NCBI GenBank assembly: GCA_024643345.1
Contig: JAHENB010000014.1
Location: 1-47,357 of the forward strand
Direction of reading: 5' to 3'
Length of the DNA: 47,357 bases
From: Maribacter sp.
GTDB taxonomy: Bacteria > Bacteroidota > Bacteroidia > Flavobacteriales > Flavobacteriaceae
Shown here piece after piece: positions 40,138-47,357 of the stretch. A model generated the notes under the pieces. That model saw only the letters and a list, made by a program, of their open reading frames with translations, was not told where the DNA came from and did no database searches. Each line of letters begins with the position of its first letter. Within the stretch, counting starts at the first letter, position 1. A program made the position numbers and the translations under genes.

Positions 40138-41508
40138 ATGGAAAAGATAAAGATTCATTTTTTAGGGGCTTCGGGAACCGTCACGGGTTCGAAATATTTT
40201 TTGGAAACCCCTGAAATTAATTTCATGGTCGATTGTGGCATGTTTCAAGGCCTCAAGGAGCTGCGGCAGATCAATTGGACACCATTGCCCATCGATGTTT
40301 CCAAAATAGATGTGGTATTGCTGACCCATGGCCATTTAGACCATACGGGCTATTTGCCACGATTGCTCAAGGAGGGTTTTCAAGGAAAAATATTGGGTAC
40401 GGCACCGACCCTCTCCATTACGAAAATTATATTGCGCGACAGCGCCAAGATACAGGAAGAAGAGGCCCAGAGCGCCAATGAACAGGGCTATAGCAAACAC
40501 CATCCCGCTTTGCCGTTCTATAATCTAGAGGAGGCTGAAAAAACTATCGATTTATTTCAAGGCGTGGAAAAAGATGAATGGATCAACCTTTCGGAACATG
40601 TGAAATGCAGGTTTCGGTATAATGGGCATATTATCGGCGCGACCTTTTTGGAATTGGATATATTCGGCAAGCGATTCGTGTTTTCTGGCGATGTTGGCCG
40701 TATGGAAGATTCACTGCTCTATCCCCCTGAACGTCCGGAATGGGCAGATTATCTTTTTATAGAAAGTACCTACGGCAACAAGTTGCATCCCGAGGAGGAT
40801 GTGGAAGCCATTTTGGTTTCCATCATTAACCAAACCATCAAAGAAAGGGGCAATTTGATCATACCGTCATTCGCGGTGGAACGATTACAATCCTTGATGT
40901 ACCTTTTGTACCGATTATACCTCAAAAACCGTATCCCCAATATTCCGGTTTTTATCGATAGTCCCATGGGCAGCAATGTACTCTCGGTTTTTCAACAATA
41001 TATGAATTGGCACAAACTTCCCCAAAGCGAATACAGGGCCATGTGCAACCATTTCACCATCATCAGCTCCTACGCAGACACATGGAAAACCATAGATGAT
41101 CCCAGGCCAAAAATCGTTATCGCGGGAAGCGGAATGGTCACCGGGGGCCGGGTGCTCACGTATTTAAAGCAGTTGATAGACAATACCTCGACCCATGTTT
41201 TGATGGTGGGGTACCAAGCGGAAGGTACCCGCGGCAGACAACTGTTGGAGGGGGCCCATGAGCTGAAATTCTTTGGAAAATATGTAGCGGTAAAAGCAAA
41301 GGTCCATCATTTTGAAAGCCTTTCTGCCCATGCCGACCAGCACGAATTATTGCATTGGTTGGGAGCCATCAAGAATATTCCCGAGCAGGTTTTTCTGATA
41401 CATGGTGAACCAACCGCATTGGACGCCTTTCGTGTAAAGATCAAAGATGCCTTTGGTTGGAGGGTCCATATTCCCAAACTTTTCGAAACCATAGAACTGC
41501 TCGTGTGA
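40138..41508 (+). CDS. MBL-fold/beta-CASP RNA hydrolase (CPSF-like)
   Basis: A 456-residue metallo-beta-lactamase of the beta-CASP class. GASGTVTGSKY, zinc motif HGHLDHTGYLPRL, the second His in YNGHIIGATF and FSGDVGR are the MBL part. The beta-CASP part holds FIESTYGNKLHP, AVERLQSLMYLL and SGMVTGGRVLTYL; C-terminal motifs ESLSAHADQHELL and IHGEPTALDAF complete it. It is close to bacterial CPSF73-like RNases and might cleave RNA. The start is the ATG at 40138, which fits the conserved beginning. Last gene of the operon from 37100. Confidence 0.9.
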   Translation: MEKIKIHFLGASGTVTGSKYFLETPEINFMVDCGMFQGLKELRQINWTPLPIDVSKIDVVLLTHGHLDHTGYLPRLLKEGFQGKILGTAPTLSITKIILRDSAKIQEEEAQSANEQGYSKHHPALPFYNLEEAEKTIDLFQGVEKDEWINLSEHVKCRFRYNGHIIGATFLELDIFGKRFVFSGDVGRMEDSLLYPPERPEWADYLFIESTYGNKLHPEEDVEAILVSIINQTIKERGNLIIPSFAVERLQSLMYLLYRLYLKNRIPNIPVFIDSPMGSNVLSVFQQYMNWHKLPQSEYRAMCNHFTIISSYADTWKTIDDPRPKIVIAGSGMVTGGRVLTYLKQLIDNTSTHVLMVGYQAEGTRGRQLLEGAHELKFFGKYVAVKAKVHHFESLSAHADQHELLHWLGAIKNIPEQVFLIHGEPTALDAFRVKIKDAFGWRVHIPKLFETIELLV

Positions 41509-41518
41509 AGGGCCGAAC

Positions 41519-41530
41519 TGACCAATATCA
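41519..41530 (+). promoter_or_regulatory. TGAC-CAAT-ATCA operator of paralogue C
   Basis: Centre 41524.5. TAGTTTTA starts at 41554, the regulon spacing. The expected start is near 41568, just before the ATG at 41579; ATGs at 41534 and 41561 are therefore excluded. Confidence 0.83.
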
Positions 41531-41578
41531 TTTTTGGGTATGGTAATCGGTAGTAGTTTTATGGAAAGAAAATTGCTC

Positions 41579-42010
41579 ATGAATGCCGAAAATGATTTTA
41601 CCAAAATCGATCAATCCAAAAAAGTCGATCAACTCTATTTGGAATTAATGCAGTGGAATTCGGCCTTGCGGTTTATGGGCGATGAAATACACTTTTTAGA
41701 GCACCTTCTCAATTCTTACGCATTCGAACCCAAAACGCCCAATCTCTTCGAACGTTTGCTCGATTATCAGGAGCGGGTAAAAAAGGCCAAAACAGAGGAA
41801 TCCGTGGTTGCGACCCATATCAGGAAGCACAAAAACGACCTTGGCGGAATGCTCGAATGTACAGATGATGCCTGCGACCTGACCTATTTCCAAAAACATG
41901 CCAAATTAAAGGCCGAATGGACCGCTTGCCTAGAGGATTTCCAAAATCTGAAATCCGAGATTTTCAATTATGCCGGTGCCATCCTAAAAAGGAAAAAACC
42001 AGACCTCTAG
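41579..42010 (+). CDS. small helical protein, paralogue C
   Basis: A 143-residue helical protein of the family with paralogues A, B and D. Signature QWNSALRFMGDEIHFLEHLL (about 26-45). The middle has THIRKHKNDLGGMLECTDDACD, with two cysteines absent from the other paralogues, and the end has KAEWTACLEDFQNLKSEIF. The start at 41579 follows from the promoter. It is transcribed alone; paralogue D has its own operator 30 bp after the stop codon of this gene. Function unknown. Confidence 0.8.
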   Translation: MNAENDFTKIDQSKKVDQLYLELMQWNSALRFMGDEIHFLEHLLNSYAFEPKTPNLFERLLDYQERVKKAKTEESVVATHIRKHKNDLGGMLECTDDACDLTYFQKHAKLKAEWTACLEDFQNLKSEIFNYAGAILKRKKPDL

Positions 42011-42039
42011 GCCATGAAGAATCATTTCAATTAATAAAC

Positions 42040-42051
42040 TGATATTGGTCA
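42040..42051 (+). promoter_or_regulatory. TGAT-ATTG-GTCA operator of the paralogue D operon
   Basis: Centre 42045.5. TAAATTGG starts at 42075, the regulon spacing; the match to TAnnTTTG is imperfect and resembles that of thioredoxin. The expected start is near 42089, giving a leader of about 80 nt before 42169. Confidence 0.72.
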
Positions 42052-42168
42052 TTTTCCGTGCCGGGAAGTCTTCATAAATTGGCCATGGTTCTTATTGTTG
42101 TCCAATCAAACATCCAATGGGAATCTAATCTAAACAATATTGGGAATCCATTAAAAAAAGCCATTGTC

Positions 42169-42615
42169 ATGAAAACAAAAAATAGCCCAAAATATACCTA
42201 TCTCGAATGGTTCAGTCCCGAAGAATTACATGAAGCCGGACTAGCATGGTTTTCCGAGTTGAATTTCGCAAGGGACGAGCAGGCCTTTTTAAACGACCTG
42301 GTAAAATCCTATACCCTTCAACTTACCGAGCACAGTAGGTTCGAGAAAAGTAAAGATATTGTAACCGCCCTTTCCAAGGTGGAGAAAGAAGGCGTCGCCT
42401 TGATGAAACAGGTCCAGGCCCATGAAAACCAATTGGAGATCATGCTCGACGGGGTAGATCAGCTAGCAATGGAAAAAGCCTATCTGCAGACCCATAAGGA
42501 ATTATTGATTGCCGTTGGCGATTATATGAAATCTTACAGAAAGGTAAAAGAAACCCTGATGGATCTCGTATCACAGGTAATGAAGGAGGAAAAACAAAAA
42601 CGATTATTGAATTAA
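42169..42615 (+). CDS. small helical protein, paralogue D
   Basis: A 148-residue helical protein; start MKTKNSPKYTYLEWF at 42169, since the upstream in-frame part is unlike the family. Signature AWFSELNFARDEQAFLNDLV (about 26-45), a middle helix with QAHENQLEIMLDG and a C-terminal helix KAYLQTHKELLIAVGDYMKSYRKVKETLMDLV, longest in the family. The three-gene unit continues with a lipoprotein (11-bp gap) and a D-2-hydroxyacid dehydrogenase (20-bp overlap). Confidence 0.78.
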   Translation: MKTKNSPKYTYLEWFSPEELHEAGLAWFSELNFARDEQAFLNDLVKSYTLQLTEHSRFEKSKDIVTALSKVEKEGVALMKQVQAHENQLEIMLDGVDQLAMEKAYLQTHKELLIAVGDYMKSYRKVKETLMDLVSQVMKEEKQKRLLN

Positions 42616-42626
42616 AACAAGGCATC

Positions 42627-43283
42627 ATGAAAAAACTGTTCCTATTAGCCATACTTGCATTAATGGGATGTTCTTCGACCGAATTGGTCGAAAATTGGAA
42701 GAACCCGGATATCGTAATTTTTGATGCCAACAAGGTCTTGATCGTAGGGATGACGCAGAATGAGGACGCCCGTTCAGAATTCGAGACCAAACTCAAAAGG
42801 GAATTCAAGCAAAGGGGAGTGGATGCGGAACGAAGCATTGACCTGTTCGATGTGGCCTTCACGAATTCCCACAGATCCGAGCAAGAAATTTCAGCGGTGG
42901 AGGAACAACTGTTGGAAAAAGACTTCGATGCCATTCTATTTACAAAAATAGTGGCTGCGGAAAGCCGGAAACCCTTGATAGAGAGCATTTCCGAATTGGA
43001 TGATTACAACAGTACTTTCAATGAAGATTATTTGACCCATCAGGACATCTACTACGATACAGATTACTATGACGAGTATAAGGTTTACCATGCGGAAACC
43101 TCTTTGTACTGTATCTGTGTCGGCAAGGAACGTTCCTTGATCTGGAGGGGGTCGATCGATATCCTGGACCCCATTGATATAAGAAAAACGGTAAACGATT
43201 ACATCAAATTGGTCGTGCTCGCCATGGAGGAGCAAGACCTTATTTTTAGAAAAGAAAAAAGTAATGAAGTTACTGGTCTTTAG
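42627..43283 (+). CDS. lipoprotein of unknown function
   Basis: A 218-residue lipoprotein: signal ALMGCSS with Cys15. The mature part begins ENWKNPDIVIFDANKVLIVGMTQNEDARSEFE, alternating strands and helices, with KFFDAILFTKI-like strand and a Tyr/Asp-rich section (QDIYYDTDYYDEYKVY, about 140-155). The order of strands and the ERSLIWRGSIDILDP end suggest a small alpha/beta domain facing the periplasm. I do not recognise the family. It overlaps the next gene by 20 bp. Confidence 0.65.
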   Translation: MKKLFLLAILALMGCSSTELVENWKNPDIVIFDANKVLIVGMTQNEDARSEFETKLKREFKQRGVDAERSIDLFDVAFTNSHRSEQEISAVEEQLLEKDFDAILFTKIVAAESRKPLIESISELDDYNSTFNEDYLTHQDIYYDTDYYDEYKVYHAETSLYCICVGKERSLIWRGSIDILDPIDIRKTVNDYIKLVVLAMEEQDLIFRKEKSNEVTGL

Positions 43284-44271
43284 TGCAAAGGATTTTGAGA
43301 TTCCTTTCATCGATAAGGCGAATAAAAACCACCATAAAGTAGCCTACATTAAAGATGCTTTGGATTGCCATAGTGCAAATCGGGCGTTGGGCTACAGGGC
43401 CATCTCGATTTTTTCGGGAGACGATGCCAGTTTGAAAGTACTTGAAAAATTATGGGATTTAGGCGTCCGTTATATCACCTTGCGCTCCGCGGGCTATAAC
43501 AACATCCATGTCAAGGCCGCGAAACGAATCGGTTTTAAGGTTGCCAATACGCCCGATTATTCTCCCCATGCCATTGCAGAACATGCAGTGGCACTTTTAC
43601 TTGCGATGAACCGTAAGCTTATTTTGGCCGATAAAAGGGTCCACCAATACAATTTTGTGCAAGATGGCCTTTTGGGCTTCAACCTCAACGGAAAGACCTG
43701 TGGCATCATTGGTACGGGCCGCATTGGCAGCGTTATGGCCAAAATTATGCACGGATTTGGATGTAATATTTTGGCGAACGATTTGGCCCCCAACGAAAAT
43801 CTTAAAGCCTTGTATGATGTTAGCTATACTTCTTTGGAAGATCTCTGTGCCAGGGCCGATATGATCAGTATTCATATTCCCCTGACCTTTGAAAACCATT
43901 ATTTGATCAACAAGCACACTTTGTCCCTGATGAAAAAGACTGCGGTTTTGATCAATACTTCAAGGGGCTCCATAGTAGATACCAAGGCACTGATCGAAAC
44001 CTTATCGAATCATGGTTTGGGGGCGTATTGTACCGATGTATATGAAAAAGAAAAAGGTGTGTTTTTTAAAGACCATTCCAAAGATGGTCTGGAGGAAGAA
44101 CCCTTAAAAAAACTGTTGGCTTTTCCAAACGTACTGTTAAGTCCGCACCAAGCTTTCATTACGCAGGAAGCCTTGACCAATATCGCAGAAACCACCTTCG
44201 AGAACATCGATTGTTGGGAAAAGGGCGTTGCTTGTAAAAATGAATTGGGGTACGAGACCCTAGTTACCTGA
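43264..44271 (+). CDS. D-2-hydroxyacid dehydrogenase (D-lactate dehydrogenase-like)
   Basis: A 335-residue NAD-dependent D-hydroxyacid dehydrogenase. Dinucleotide motif GIIGTGRIGSVMAKIM (about 146-161), ILINTSRGSIVDTKAL with the substrate-binding Arg, and SPHQAFIT with the catalytic His are intact. The N-terminus KLLVFSAKDFEIPFID is that of fermentative D-lactate dehydrogenase (LdhA). It would reduce pyruvate to D-lactate and regenerate NAD. The gene starts inside the lipoprotein gene (20-bp overlap) and is the last of the unit from the operator at 42040. It marks the right border of the regulon. Confidence 0.88.
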   Translation: MKLLVFSAKDFEIPFIDKANKNHHKVAYIKDALDCHSANRALGYRAISIFSGDDASLKVLEKLWDLGVRYITLRSAGYNNIHVKAAKRIGFKVANTPDYSPHAIAEHAVALLLAMNRKLILADKRVHQYNFVQDGLLGFNLNGKTCGIIGTGRIGSVMAKIMHGFGCNILANDLAPNENLKALYDVSYTSLEDLCARADMISIHIPLTFENHYLINKHTLSLMKKTAVLINTSRGSIVDTKALIETLSNHGLGAYCTDVYEKEKGVFFKDHSKDGLEEEPLKKLLAFPNVLLSPHQAFITQEALTNIAETTFENIDCWEKGVACKNELGYETLVT

Positions 44272-44358
44272 TCTACTTTTGAAGGTGCATCGTTTGCCAT
44301 TGGTCGCCTTGGCTCGCGAGTTTGGTGCAATTAAAAGTATACCCCCATTTCCGAAAAC

Positions 44359-45762
44359 CTAAAAATCAAAGTAGGCCTTGGCATTGTAATAACAGATGTC
44401 CTGTATCAGTTTTCCGATCCAGGGCAAATCGGCGGGCAATTCGCCCTTTTCGATATCCTGACCAAAAAGATTGCACAGGATGCGCCTGAAGTACTCATGT
44501 CGTGGAAAAGAGAGGAAACTTCTCGAATCGGTCAGCATCCCGATAAAACAACTGATCAGTCCCATGTTGGAGAGGGCGTTCAGCTGATTGGTCATGCCTT
44601 CTTTTTGATCGAGGAACCACCAGGCCGAACCCCACTGTACCTTACCTTTGATACTGCCATCGTTAAAATTACCGATCATGGTGGCCATCAATTCGTTATC
44701 CCTTGGGTTAACGTTGTAAATGATGGTTTTGGCCAACCGATCGACGGTGTCCAAAGTGTTCAAGAATTTCGATAGACTTGCTGCCTGGGGATAATCCCCG
44801 ATCGAATCCCAGCCGGTATCGGGCCCGAGCAGCCGGTACATCCTGCTGTTATTGTTCCGTTGAGCACCTAGATGAAACTGCTGCACCCAACCCAGTTCAT
44901 GATAGCTTTTCCCCAAAAACAATAAAACGGCACTTTGGAACTGGGCCGCTTCATGTGCGCTGATGGTTTTGCCTTCGCGCTTCCTTTTAAAAATGGCATT
45001 GACTTCATTTTCGGAAAAATCTTCGGCATAAAGCTGTTCCAGTCCGTGATCGCTCAACCGGCATCCGTGCTCATGAAAATAGGTCATCCTGCGCTTCAGT
45101 GCCTCGCAAAGATCGTCAAAAGAGGCGATTTCCACCGATGCCGCTTCCCCCAAGTGTTGAAGGTACTCGAAGTAGTCCTTGTTTTGGATGGAGAAGGCCT
45201 TATCAGGTCTGAAAGCCATGCTTACTTTGGTGTTGAAATCGCTCTGCGCCAATTTGTGGTGATGTTCCAGGCTGTCTATGGGGTCATCGGTGGTACAGAG
45301 CACCTCTACCTTCATTTTTGAGATTAGGTTACGGCAGCTAAAAGCTTCGGTATTTAACTGCTTTGAAAGGTCTTGAAATACCTTATCGGCATTCATCGGG
45401 CCCAATGGATCGAAAAAATCGAAGTATCTGGAAAGTTCCAGGTGAGTCCAATGGTATAAAGGATTTCTCATGGTATAGGGTACCGTATAGGCCCATTTCT
45501 GAAATTTCTCCTGATCAGGGGCATTCCCGGTGATATATTTTTCGTCAATGCCCAAATTGCGCATGGCGCGCCATTTGTAATGGTCCCCATTGATCCATAC
45601 CTGGGTCGGATTCCTGTAGATGACATTTTCGGCCAGATCTTTTGGCGATAGATGATTGTGATAATCTATAATGGGTAGCTTCGATGCATGCTCATGATAC
45701 AGCAGCTGTGCATATTTGTTTTCCAAAAGAAAATCTTCGTGTATCAGGCTAGCAGCGTTCAT
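44359..45762 (-). CDS. uxaC: glucuronate isomerase
   Basis: A 467-residue UxaC. The start is at 45762 (MNAASLIHEDFLLEN), as usual in the family; an upstream in-frame start adds 16 unlike residues. LPIIDYHNHLSPKDLA with the metal motif H-x-H, the ERCTTDDPIDSLEHH-like CTTDDPIDSLEHH, and the C-terminal SWWFLDQ, MLTDSRSFLSFPRHEYFRR parts are those of uronate isomerase. It converts glucuronate to fructuronate and galacturonate to tagaturonate, first step of hexuronate breakdown, e.g. from algal polysaccharides. No regulon operator precedes it. The 252 bp to the divergent gene 46015 show no TGAY-type repeat. Confidence 0.94.
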   Translation of the reverse strand: MNAASLIHEDFLLENKYAQLLYHEHASKLPIIDYHNHLSPKDLAENVIYRNPTQVWINGDHYKWRAMRNLGIDEKYITGNAPDQEKFQKWAYTVPYTMRNPLYHWTHLELSRYFDFFDPLGPMNADKVFQDLSKQLNTEAFSCRNLISKMKVEVLCTTDDPIDSLEHHHKLAQSDFNTKVSMAFRPDKAFSIQNKDYFEYLQHLGEAASVEIASFDDLCEALKRRMTYFHEHGCRLSDHGLEQLYAEDFSENEVNAIFKRKREGKTISAHEAAQFQSAVLLFLGKSYHELGWVQQFHLGAQRNNNSRMYRLLGPDTGWDSIGDYPQAASLSKFLNTLDTVDRLAKTIIYNVNPRDNELMATMIGNFNDGSIKGKVQWGSAWWFLDQKEGMTNQLNALSNMGLISCFIGMLTDSRSFLSFPRHEYFRRILCNLFGQDIEKGELPADLPWIGKLIQDICYYNAKAYFDF

Positions 45763-46014
45763 AGGATAAAATACGATAACGGTTGGTTTGGTACATTCTA
45801 AAACCCCCAAAAATGATTTTTATAGAAATAAATGTTGATTTTGGCCCCCTAAAAGAAATAATGTTCCAAAAAGAGGGTCAATTGCTTTAAAACTATGTTT
45901 TTGTTTTCATTGGGTATCCATGGAAAGTTATTAATATTTTTTATATTCGATAACTTGAAAAGGTTTTAATTTTTCCTTCCCAAAAACGATTCGGTTAATC
46001 CAAAATAGAACAGC

Positions 46015-47357
46015 ATGCCGCACCATCAGTCTATTGCCATCTTACGCAAGCTAATTTTGATTTCCTTTGTTGTGACAAGTCTTCCCTTGGTCGCCCAAGA
46101 TCATTGGGAGACGCTCTTCAACGGGAAAGATCTTTCCAGTTTTGAACAGTTGAACGGGACCGCAAAATACGAGATTAGAAATCAAGAACTGATAGGAACA
46201 TCCCAACTCGGTACCCCCAACAGCTTTATGGCCACCAAAAAGCAATATGGCGATTTCATTTTAGAGTTTGAGGTCTTCGTGGAGAACGGCCTCAACTCCG
46301 GGGTACAGTTCAGGAGTTTAAGCCTCCCCACCTACATGCAGGGCAGGGTGCACGGTTACCAATGCGAAATTGAGACCAGTTCCAGAAAGTGGGCCGGTGG
46401 GGTGTACGATGAGGCAAGAAACGGTTGGCTTTATCCCCTGACCAGAAACGAAAAAGGCAGAAATGCCTTTGTCCCGGGCGAATGGAACCATTATAGGATC
46501 GAAGCTATAGGGCCTAGTATCCGAACTTGGGTCAACCATGTGCAATGCGCCAATTTAGTCGATGATACCACCGCTTCCGGCTTTATCGCATTTCAGGTTC
46601 ATGCCATAGGGGATAAGGCCTTGGAGGGTAAAATCGTTAAATGGCGCAATATCAAGATACTGACCGGCGATTTGGAAAAATCAAGACATGCGGTAGACCC
46701 TGAGGTCCCGGAAATCAGTTACCTGACCAACCAATTGACCGAAATGGAGAAAAGAAAGGGATGGCGGTTGTTATGGGATGGTAAAGGGACTGAAGGTTGG
46801 CGTGGCGCAAAATTGGATGCCTTTCCCGAGAAGGGTTGGGATATGGTGGAGGGCTCCTTAAATGTGGAGTCGTCCGGAGGGTCCGAATCGCGAAACGGGG
46901 GCGATATCGTTACGCTGCACGCTTTCAGGGATTTTGAGCTGAGCGTCGATTTCAAGATTACCGAAGGGGCGAATAGTGGGATAAAATATTTTGTGGACCC
47001 CAACCTTAACAAGGGAGAAGGTTCGGCCATTGGATTGGAGTTCCAAATTCTCGACGATGAAAGGCATCCCGATGCCAAAGAGGGCAAAAATGGCAACCGT
47101 ACCGTGGGATCATTGTACGACCTTATACGGGCAGAGAATACGGATAATGCAAGGGGTAAAAATTTCAAGGGGGTAGGGCAATGGAACAACGCCAGGATAG
47201 TGGTCAAGGGGGGGCATGTGGAACATTGGCTCAATCAGGTAAAAGTGGTCGAATTCGATCGGTTCAGCCAAACCTTCAAAGCCCTGGTCGAAAAGAGCAA
47301 ATATGAACAATGGGAAAACTTTGGCCGTTTACCGGAGGGTTTGATCCTTTTGCAAGA
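46015..47357 (+). CDS. DUF1080 (3-keto-disaccharide hydrolase-like) protein, C-terminus cut off by the window
   Basis: An exported protein whose first 447 residues are visible. Signal peptide 1-27 (ILISFVVTSLPLVAQ). Domain 1 (about 30-215) begins HWETLFNGKDLSSFEQLNG and domain 2 (about 245 onwards) begins GWRLLWDGKGTEGWRG: both are DUF1080 (beta-jelly-roll) domains, with NSGVQFRSL and NSGIKYFVD as the shared core motifs. Members cleave 3-keto-glucosides or bind glycans. No operator of the regulon precedes it. It belongs to a carbohydrate-use region with uxaC, outside the stress regulon. Confidence 0.85.
   Translation, partial: MPHHQSIAILRKLILISFVVTSLPLVAQDHWETLFNGKDLSSFEQLNGTAKYEIRNQELIGTSQLGTPNSFMATKKQYGDFILEFEVFVENGLNSGVQFRSLSLPTYMQGRVHGYQCEIETSSRKWAGGVYDEARNGWLYPLTRNEKGRNAFVPGEWNHYRIEAIGPSIRTWVNHVQCANLVDDTTASGFIAFQVHAIGDKALEGKIVKWRNIKILTGDLEKSRHAVDPEVPEISYLTNQLTEMEKRKGWRLLWDGKGTEGWRGAKLDAFPEKGWDMVEGSLNVESSGGSESRNGGDIVTLHAFRDFELSVDFKITEGANSGIKYFVDPNLNKGEGSAIGLEFQILDDERHPDAKEGKNGNRTVGSLYDLIRAENTDNARGKNFKGVGQWNNARIVVKGGHVEHWLNQVKVVEFDRFSQTFKALVEKSKYEQWENFGRLPEGLILLQ

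Noticed and set aside
39282-41508. ATP-cone nuclease plus MBL hydrolase as an anti-phage defence pair
   Set aside because: Both are embedded in a stress operon with USP and MscS genes under a regulon operator; no other defence gene is near, so a defence role is not supported.
1-47357. CRISPR arrays, insertion sequences, tRNA/rRNA genes, prophage or conjugation genes
   Set aside because: No regular spaced direct repeats, transposase or integrase motifs, or tRNA-like cloverleaf regions were seen; the recurring short repeats are operators in promoters.

Overview
The window looks like chromosomal DNA of a marine-type flavobacterium (Bacteroidota). The evidence is promoters with the Bacteroidota TAnnTTTG -7 element, start codons without Shine-Dalgarno sequences, and a gene set (UxaC, DUF1080 hydrolase, SPFH protein, CbpA/CbpM, WG-repeat protein) usual in that group. 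I saw no tRNA, rRNA, insertion sequence, CRISPR array or phage gene.

Layout. (1) 1-5.5 kb, minus strand: a cytochrome c/DUF3365 lipoprotein (cut by the window edge), a rhodanese, a CstB-like persulfide dioxygenase-rhodanese, a TauE/SafE exporter, a cysteine-rich Crp/Fnr regulator and a membrane M50 protease with CBS domains. This is a sulfide/persulfide detoxification block plus its probable regulator. (2) 5.6-16.8 kb: PfkB-type sugar kinase, DUF302, flavin reductase, M20 peptidase, P-loop protein and a cobalamin-type class II ribonucleotide reductase; then a membrane protein, SPFH protein, P-type cation ATPase and small proteins. (3) 17-23.7 kb: lipoproteins, SDR, WG protein, DUF2267, ribosome hibernation factor, a universal stress protein (USP), and the DeoD/DeoC/TerB-like operon. 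(4) 23.8-26.5 kb: a FixL-like PAS histidine kinase and a response regulator fused to a Crp/Fnr DNA-binding module. (5) 26.5-43.3 kb: eight more tandem-domain USPs, a ROK sugar kinase, CbpA/CbpM co-chaperones, thioredoxin, MscS channel, ATP-cone nuclease, MBL/beta-CASP RNase-like protein and four paralogous small helical proteins. (6) 43.3-47.4 kb: D-2-hydroxyacid dehydrogenase, UxaC and a DUF1080 protein (cut by the window edge).

Main result. Eighteen copies of a 12-bp inverted repeat, TGAY-N4-RTCA (four are the identical 13-mer TGATAATTATCAT), lie in front of 22 transcription units. In every case a TAnnTTTG-like -7 element starts exactly 23 nt after the repeat, so each repeat sits about -42 from the expected start, as in Fnr/Crp class II activation. 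Four repeats serve two divergent promoters with the same spacing on both sides. Two further repeats, GTAAC-N4-GTTAC, sit at the same distance before cstB and tauE. The two Crp/Fnr-type proteins fit these two operator types: the response regulator keeps the Glu and Arg that read TGA in Fnr, while the sulfur-locus regulator has Val in place of the Glu.

How the genes work together (inference). A FixL-like kinase and a single-protein FixJ-FixK-like regulator probably switch on a low-oxygen/dormancy programme: oxygen-independent dNTP synthesis, sugar and nucleoside fermentation to D-lactate, ribosome hibernation, chaperones, thioredoxin, many USPs and unknown small helical proteins. The content parallels the mycobacterial DosR regulon (pfkB, class II RNR, many USPs, M50-CBS protease, P-type ATPase, hibernation factor) although the regulator family is different.
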